Assembly: GCF_016859285.1 (NCBI RefSeq)
Contig: NC_053408.1
Location: 8,896,213-8,960,212 of the forward strand
DNA from: Xiphias gladius
Taxonomy: Eukaryota; Chordata; Actinopteri; Istiophoriformes; Xiphiidae
Direction: 5' to 3'
Length of the DNA stretch: 64,000 bases
Shown here: piece after piece, positions 59,801 through 64,000 of the stretch
Numbering within the stretch: the stretch's first letter is position 1
Layout of the letters: every line of letters begins with the position of its first letter
The notes under the pieces: generated by a model
Told to the model about the DNA's origin: nothing
Databases searched by the model: none
The model's input: the letters and a program-made list of their open reading frames with translations, nothing else
Program-made: the position numbers and the translations under genes

Positions 59801-62800
59801 TAAGCTTCCCAGCCCTTTACGGTTAGACAAAATTTAAAATGTTTATGTAGCACCATTTTATATTCTAAGTCTCATCTATTATGTGATTTTTAGATGCACT
59901 GTTCAGGAATGCTCTGGCACCCAGATGTGGCCACTCAGTTGGTGTTGGCCTCTGAAGATGACCGACTGCCAGTCATCCAGATGTGGGACCTCCGTTTTGC
60001 CACATCCCCCCTTAAAGTCCTTGAGAACCACACAAGGTGAAGCTTTAACAGTTAGTGTATCATGCTCATGTCTGCTGTCTGTTCATCTTGCAGAATATAC
60101 TGTATGTACCCTCTGTTGGTATTTTCTTACAGGGGAATTCTGTCCATATCCTGGAGCCAAGCCGACTCCGAGCTCTTGCTGAGTAGTGCTAAAGACAACC
60201 GGATCCTCTGCTGGAATCCAAACACTGGAGAGGTATTTGACAGTAATTCCTATTTCTGTGCCCCCCCTGAATTACCTCACCTCATCATTGTGGCTTGATG
60301 ACAATGCCATGGATTGTTGTGTCTTTTTCTTCATTTTAGGTCATTTATGAGCTTCCAACAACAAACCAGTGGTGTTTTGATGTCCAGTGGTGCCCCAGGA
60401 ATCCAGCCCTGCTTTCAGCTGCATCGTTCGATGGGAGAATCACTGTCTACTCTGTGATGGGAGGGAGCTTGAAGGCTCAGCAGCGAAGCACAGCTGACAA
60501 GGTGATGTGTTTAATTCCAAAAGCCATCTGCTTTGAGTTGCATTGTTTGTCCACAAGGTGGTGCTGGTGTGAAGGGATTGACAGGGACTAATGACAGATT
60601 ATCCTACTACTAACTGGAGAACAGGTTGTCTGTCTGTCTGTCTGTCTGCCTGCCTGCCTGTCTGCCTGTCTGTCTTGCTCTGTGTCTGTCCATGTAACTG
60701 CTCCATCTAGGAAGCACCCAGGGGGCACAAAGGTTGGCACATTTCATGACACCCATTTTTAAATGAGGCCTTTCAAACGAAACCAAGTTTGTTGGTTTGG
60801 TCGTTCCAGGTTCCGGTTTGGTCGTTCCGATCTTTTTTCCCTTGCACATATACTTTGTGATATACAGAAATACTGTAAGGAGGCAAGTCTTCTCAAATTT
60901 TCACTCAAAGCTCACTTCTAAACAAGTAAATAATTGATTGTTTGTAAATTTAAATTACACACAATAAAGTTATGTTTTATTATAGGCAGTATTATACATT
61001 AGTTGTAATATTTCTACTATCTATCCATCAGTTATCTATTATCTATCTACCTGTGTTGTAATGCATAAAAACAATGGGATAGGAAGCTGTAATAAATCAT
61101 TCAGTTGTTTGGTTATATATTTTTTTAATGCTGTTCTTATTTGTGGACATGTTAACATTAGTATAAACATTACAAACATTACCATTTTAGTAATAAGGAT
61201 TTTAGCAGTATAGAAGCCGTGAGTCTAAATTTTCCCTAACAGACCTGACTAACCTAAGAAATATAACTAGCCACCAACCAAACCCTGCAACGTTTTTGAG
61301 GTATTTAAGAAGAATCAGAAAACAAAATGTTATATTTTATTAAAAAAACTTTCTCTACATTGTCAAGTATGCAACTCTTGTGAAGAATACTAAATCCTTT
61401 TTTATTGTAATTTTATTGATTGATTTATTTTATTTAATTATTGTTTATTTTTAAGATATTTGGTTTAAAAAATACCAAAGTACACTTTGAAAAGAAACGT
61501 GCATAACATATTTGGAATCAAAGAATTTAAACTCCTCATAAATTTTCCTAATGCCATTGAACCCCCCCAGAACTCCCAGAAATATTACCAAGGACATGTC
61601 CCTGGTGTCCTCAATGGTAGCTATGACCCTGTGTGCAAGTGCAAGTTAGTCAACAAACGTATCCAGCTAATCTATATATAAGTTATCTATATTCTGTATA
61701 AGAGGAAATGGCCAGAAAAACCTGAAGAGACACGTCTGTTGACAACTTTAATACTGCACTTAAAGGTGGAACCCACTGAAAACAGATACCATAAATACAA
61801 CTTCATTTTTTCTGTCACGCATTTTTTATTTCATGGAAATACAATAACCGTATCGTAAACAAAGCCTCATTTCACGAATGTAGCCACTGATGACAATAAA
61901 TCACACTTGCTATGCAAGGTGATACATTGGTACCTTAATTTTTACTACATTAGCCTTTAAATGAACAAGAATCAGAGGTTGAGTAAATTTGATATAAAGA
62001 CAGTGGAGTTACAAAAGAAACCTTCTTCATTCGAAACAGAGCAGAAAAAGATCACAGGGCTGTTTTGGGGAGGATTCACTTGTTTTCCTTCACATGAAAA
62101 ACATTTTTTTTTATATTTAATCACACTGCTAAGTCTAAGTAAAAAACTGGCTATATTTAGGGAAACTGCCCTTTAATTATAACCAAAGTTTTAGTTATGA
62201 TTTTCTTTTTCTCCCTTTATGTGCAGAGTTAATGTTTTCATAGGTTCGCTAGACCAGCATCATTTCTCCACACTCAAAACAGGTTGATCTTGTATTGTAA
62301 TACTAAACTTAATATATTTGTGTTTTTGGGCTGTTAGTCAGACAAAATTACATTTTAAGACCTCGCGTTGGTTGTTTTCACCATTTCAACAAAATAATCA
62401 ACAAATTAATATATAGTGAGAGTATTTTTTAGTTGCAGCCCCAATGATGAGCATAGTACAATTGAGGATGAATTTAGTTCTGTCTTATCTCATTTTCAGG
62501 TTGTAGCATGACTGTGCACTGTCATTTAGGTAAATATAAGTATCCCATTGGGCTCGGCAAACGTTCAGTATTTAAGGATTCAGACTGGAGTCGAGGGCCA
62601 AAAAAATCTTGATTAGGACATTCCTACTACTTGTTGTATTTATAGCTATAACCATCTATCAGTTCTGTCATTGAAGTCCCCAAGTTAATAGCACAAAATC
62701 TACATGAAAAGTGCCCTGAGACAACCTCTGTTATGATTTGGTGCTATATTAAAAAATTGACTTGAATTGAATAGATTTGAGAGTATGGTGACATCTCTGA

Positions 62801-64000
62801 AATACTGTAGGTCTGATGGGTCAGATGGATGTTCAGACATGATGGAAACATACCACAGAAGTGAGCTAAAAACAGAGCATTCAGGTTCTAGTGAGGTGAA
62901 CTACACTGTGTACAGCTTCTTCTTCCTTCAGTGTTTTCAGTTCAGCTTCAGGACTCAGTGTCAAAGATTTGTTACCTCCACCAAGGAAGTTATGTCATCA
63001 CCCATGTTGGTTTGTTTGGTTTTCAGCAGGATTACGCAAAAACTACTGAACTGATTTGCAAAGTCTGCCCATGAGACATGGGCCAGGGAAGAATCAGTTC
63101 ATTGACTTTTGGAGCAGATCCGGATCATTTACTATGAATCTGAAATTTTCCGTCTGAAGTCTGGTGTATGTTGTTTGACATCGGCCTTGGTGGAGGTCTG
63201 CGCTCTACTAAGCGCATTTTCTAGTAACATTAAATTGGAACATGACTGCCTAGAATTTTAGAGGTACTCGTCTGAGGTAGGGCTGCATTTCATTATTTAC
63301 TAATCAGCTGATTATTCTCTCAGTTAAGTGAATAATCATGTGGTCTCTAAAATGTTACAAATGTCAGTTTCACAAAGCCAAAGCTGACATACTTAAATGT
63401 CTTGTTTTATCTGACCGAAAATCCAAAACCCGAAACCAAGACAGATATTCACGTTTGAGAAGCTAAAACAAAAAAAATCAATTTTTGACATTGCTTAATG
63501 GCTTATCGCAATAGTTGTTGGTTCATTTTCTGTTGAGTTACTAATTAACTAATTATTTCAGCTGTTAAACTAAAGAGTTTTGCTAGTTTTTAACATTTTA
63601 CACTTTATTTAACAGATATCCTCGTCATTTGATTCAATGGATCCCTTTGGTACAGGACAGGTGCTGCCTCCCCTGCAAGTTCCTCAGCCTACAGTGCAGG
63701 ACACCATAGTTCCCCCTCTGAAGAAGCCACCTAAGTGGGTGCGCAGGCCAGTGGGGGCTTCTTTTGCTGTAAGTGCAGCATTAGAGTATTCTATAAGTGT
63801 GTTAATGGAAAAGGCAAAATCCTCTCCTTTATGACTCACTTGTTGTTTGTTTTTTATTTCTCAGTTTGGTGGAAAGCTTATAACCTTTGAGAATCCCAAG
63901 CTGCCTCCAGTGCAGAGCCCCCAGCCCGTCCCCAGGCAAGTGTTTGTGAGCCAGGTTACCACGGAGACAGAGTTCCTCCAGCGCTCCAGGGAACTGCAGG
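56841..64000 (+). CDS. sec31b: Protein transport protein Sec31B (partial, 5' part)
   Basis: Outer-coat subunit of COPII vesicles that bud from the endoplasmic reticulum; pairs with SEC13. Coding exons: 56,841-57,043, 57,931-58,126, 58,244-58,339, 58,717-58,857, 59,894-60,036, 60,133-60,232, 60,340-60,501, 63,616-63,768 and 63,866 to the window end, 443 codons in phase. It starts [18 protein letters not shown]40 repeats fill about residues 60-345 (for example [33 protein letters not shown] and [14 protein letters not shown]). A linker with [20 protein letters not shown] then leads to [10 protein letters not shown], the blade donated to SEC13. The QTTESEFL-like [14 protein letters not shown] stretch and the ndufb8 neighbour favour SEC31B over SEC31A. 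The donor after exon 4 of this list is the poor GTTGGT. The helical domain and C-terminus lie beyond the right edge. Confidence 0.95.
57200..57546. repeat. TTAATCGATTAA-type repeat in sec31b intron
   Basis: Contains AATTCTTCAGATGTCTTG, TTTTGTCTGACAAACAGTCC, AGGATTAATCGATTTCC and ends AATTGTTGCAGCTCTAA. The left end CTGCAATAATTAGTAT mirrors the right end, so the element has short inverted termini. Confidence 0.7.
60625..60675. repeat. (TCTG)n/(CCTG)n microsatellite
   Basis: About twelve tetranucleotide units alternating TCTG and CCTG. Confidence 0.9.
62705..62770 (+). repeat. Fish LINE-type 3'-end repeat, copy 2
   Basis: GAAAAGTGCCCTGAGACAAC, CTCTGTTATGATTTGG and the terminal GACTTGAATTGAAT match the 3' part of the repeat at 34,800-35,060. 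Only the last 65 bp are present. Confidence 0.6.
62970..63225. repeat. Interspersed repeat (CCTCCACCAAGGAAGTTATG family)
   Basis: Begins CCTCCACCAAGGAAGTTATG and ends CTTGGTGGAGGTCTGCGCTC, so the ends CCTCCACCAAG and CTTGGTGGAGG are perfect inverted repeats. The interior has CAGCAGGATTACGC, TGGGCCAGGGAAGAATCAG and GCAGATCCGGATCATTTAC. This is known to me as a widespread repeat of fishes and marine invertebrates. Confidence 0.7.
63277..63562. repeat. TTAATCGATTAA-type repeat, copy next to sec31b exon
   Basis: Begins GTAGGGCTGCATTTCATTAT and ends ACTAATTATTTCAGCTGTT. The interior TTAAATGTCTTGTTTTATC and TGACCGAAAATCCAAAACC match the copies at 39,120 and 57,200. It ends only about 50 bp before the acceptor of the following sec31b exon. 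Confidence 0.7.

Larger units (their letters stand above)
60502..63615. other. Large sec31b intron
   Basis: 3.1 kb intron with a TCTG/CCTG microsatellite (60,625-60,675), a retrotransposon tail (62,705-62,770) and two interspersed repeats (62,970-63,225 and 63,277-63,562). No nested gene is seen; the 60-95-codon frames inside are repeat- or AT-derived. Confidence 0.8.

Noticed and set aside
60610..60849. 79-codon minus frame with TDRQTDRQ repeats
   Set aside because: Translation of the TCTG microsatellite in a sec31b intron.

Overview
This is a eukaryotic, almost certainly teleost (probably percomorph) chromosome window. The evidence is split genes with GT-AG introns, proteins that align closely with vertebrate families, a selenocysteine gene with its own SECIS hairpin, and several interspersed repeats typical of fish genomes (Tc1-like transposons, hAT-type CAGTGGTGG elements, and the TTAATCGATTAA and TTAGCTTAGC repeat families). 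Nothing here is bacterial or viral in organisation; no operon, CRISPR array, tRNA or rRNA gene was recognised.

Layout. Positions 1 to about 45,200 are gene-poor. This part holds repeats, simple-sequence tracts and several GC-richer, low-repeat blocks (about 530-720, 10,520-10,890, 18,190-18,600, 20,460-20,720, 26,340-26,710, 31,260-32,090, 33,540-33,850, 36,830-37,230, 39,860-40,070). These blocks have the look of conserved non-coding elements, but conservation cannot be tested from one sequence. A possible minus-strand gene of unknown identity lies at about 5.5-8.1 kb; its best-supported piece is a 57-codon terminal exon at 5,661-5,488. Two further isolated exon-like segments are at 31,342-31,501 and 43,094-43,210.

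Positions 45,282-64,000 are gene-dense. fbxl15 (minus, 4 coding exons, 292 aa) is followed divergently by a cytosolic selenocysteine glutathione peroxidase (plus, 5 exons, 181 aa, in-frame TGA as Sec38, SECIS at 50,858-50,904). Next come ndufb8 (plus, 5 exons, 188 aa, with an NRF-1-like site just upstream) and sec31b (plus, first nine coding exons, 443 codons visible, running off the right edge).

The genes do unrelated housekeeping jobs: SCF ubiquitin-ligase substrate recognition, peroxide reduction, respiratory complex I, and the COPII outer coat. The ndufb8-sec31b head-to-tail pair matches the human 10q24 arrangement from memory, and fbxl15 also maps to human 10q24. The desert may therefore be regulatory territory of a developmental gene outside the window; that last step is inference. 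I did not find a convincing undescribed system. The most interesting items are the unexplained minus-strand exons, the candidate regulatory blocks, and the nested transposon inside the peroxidase gene.
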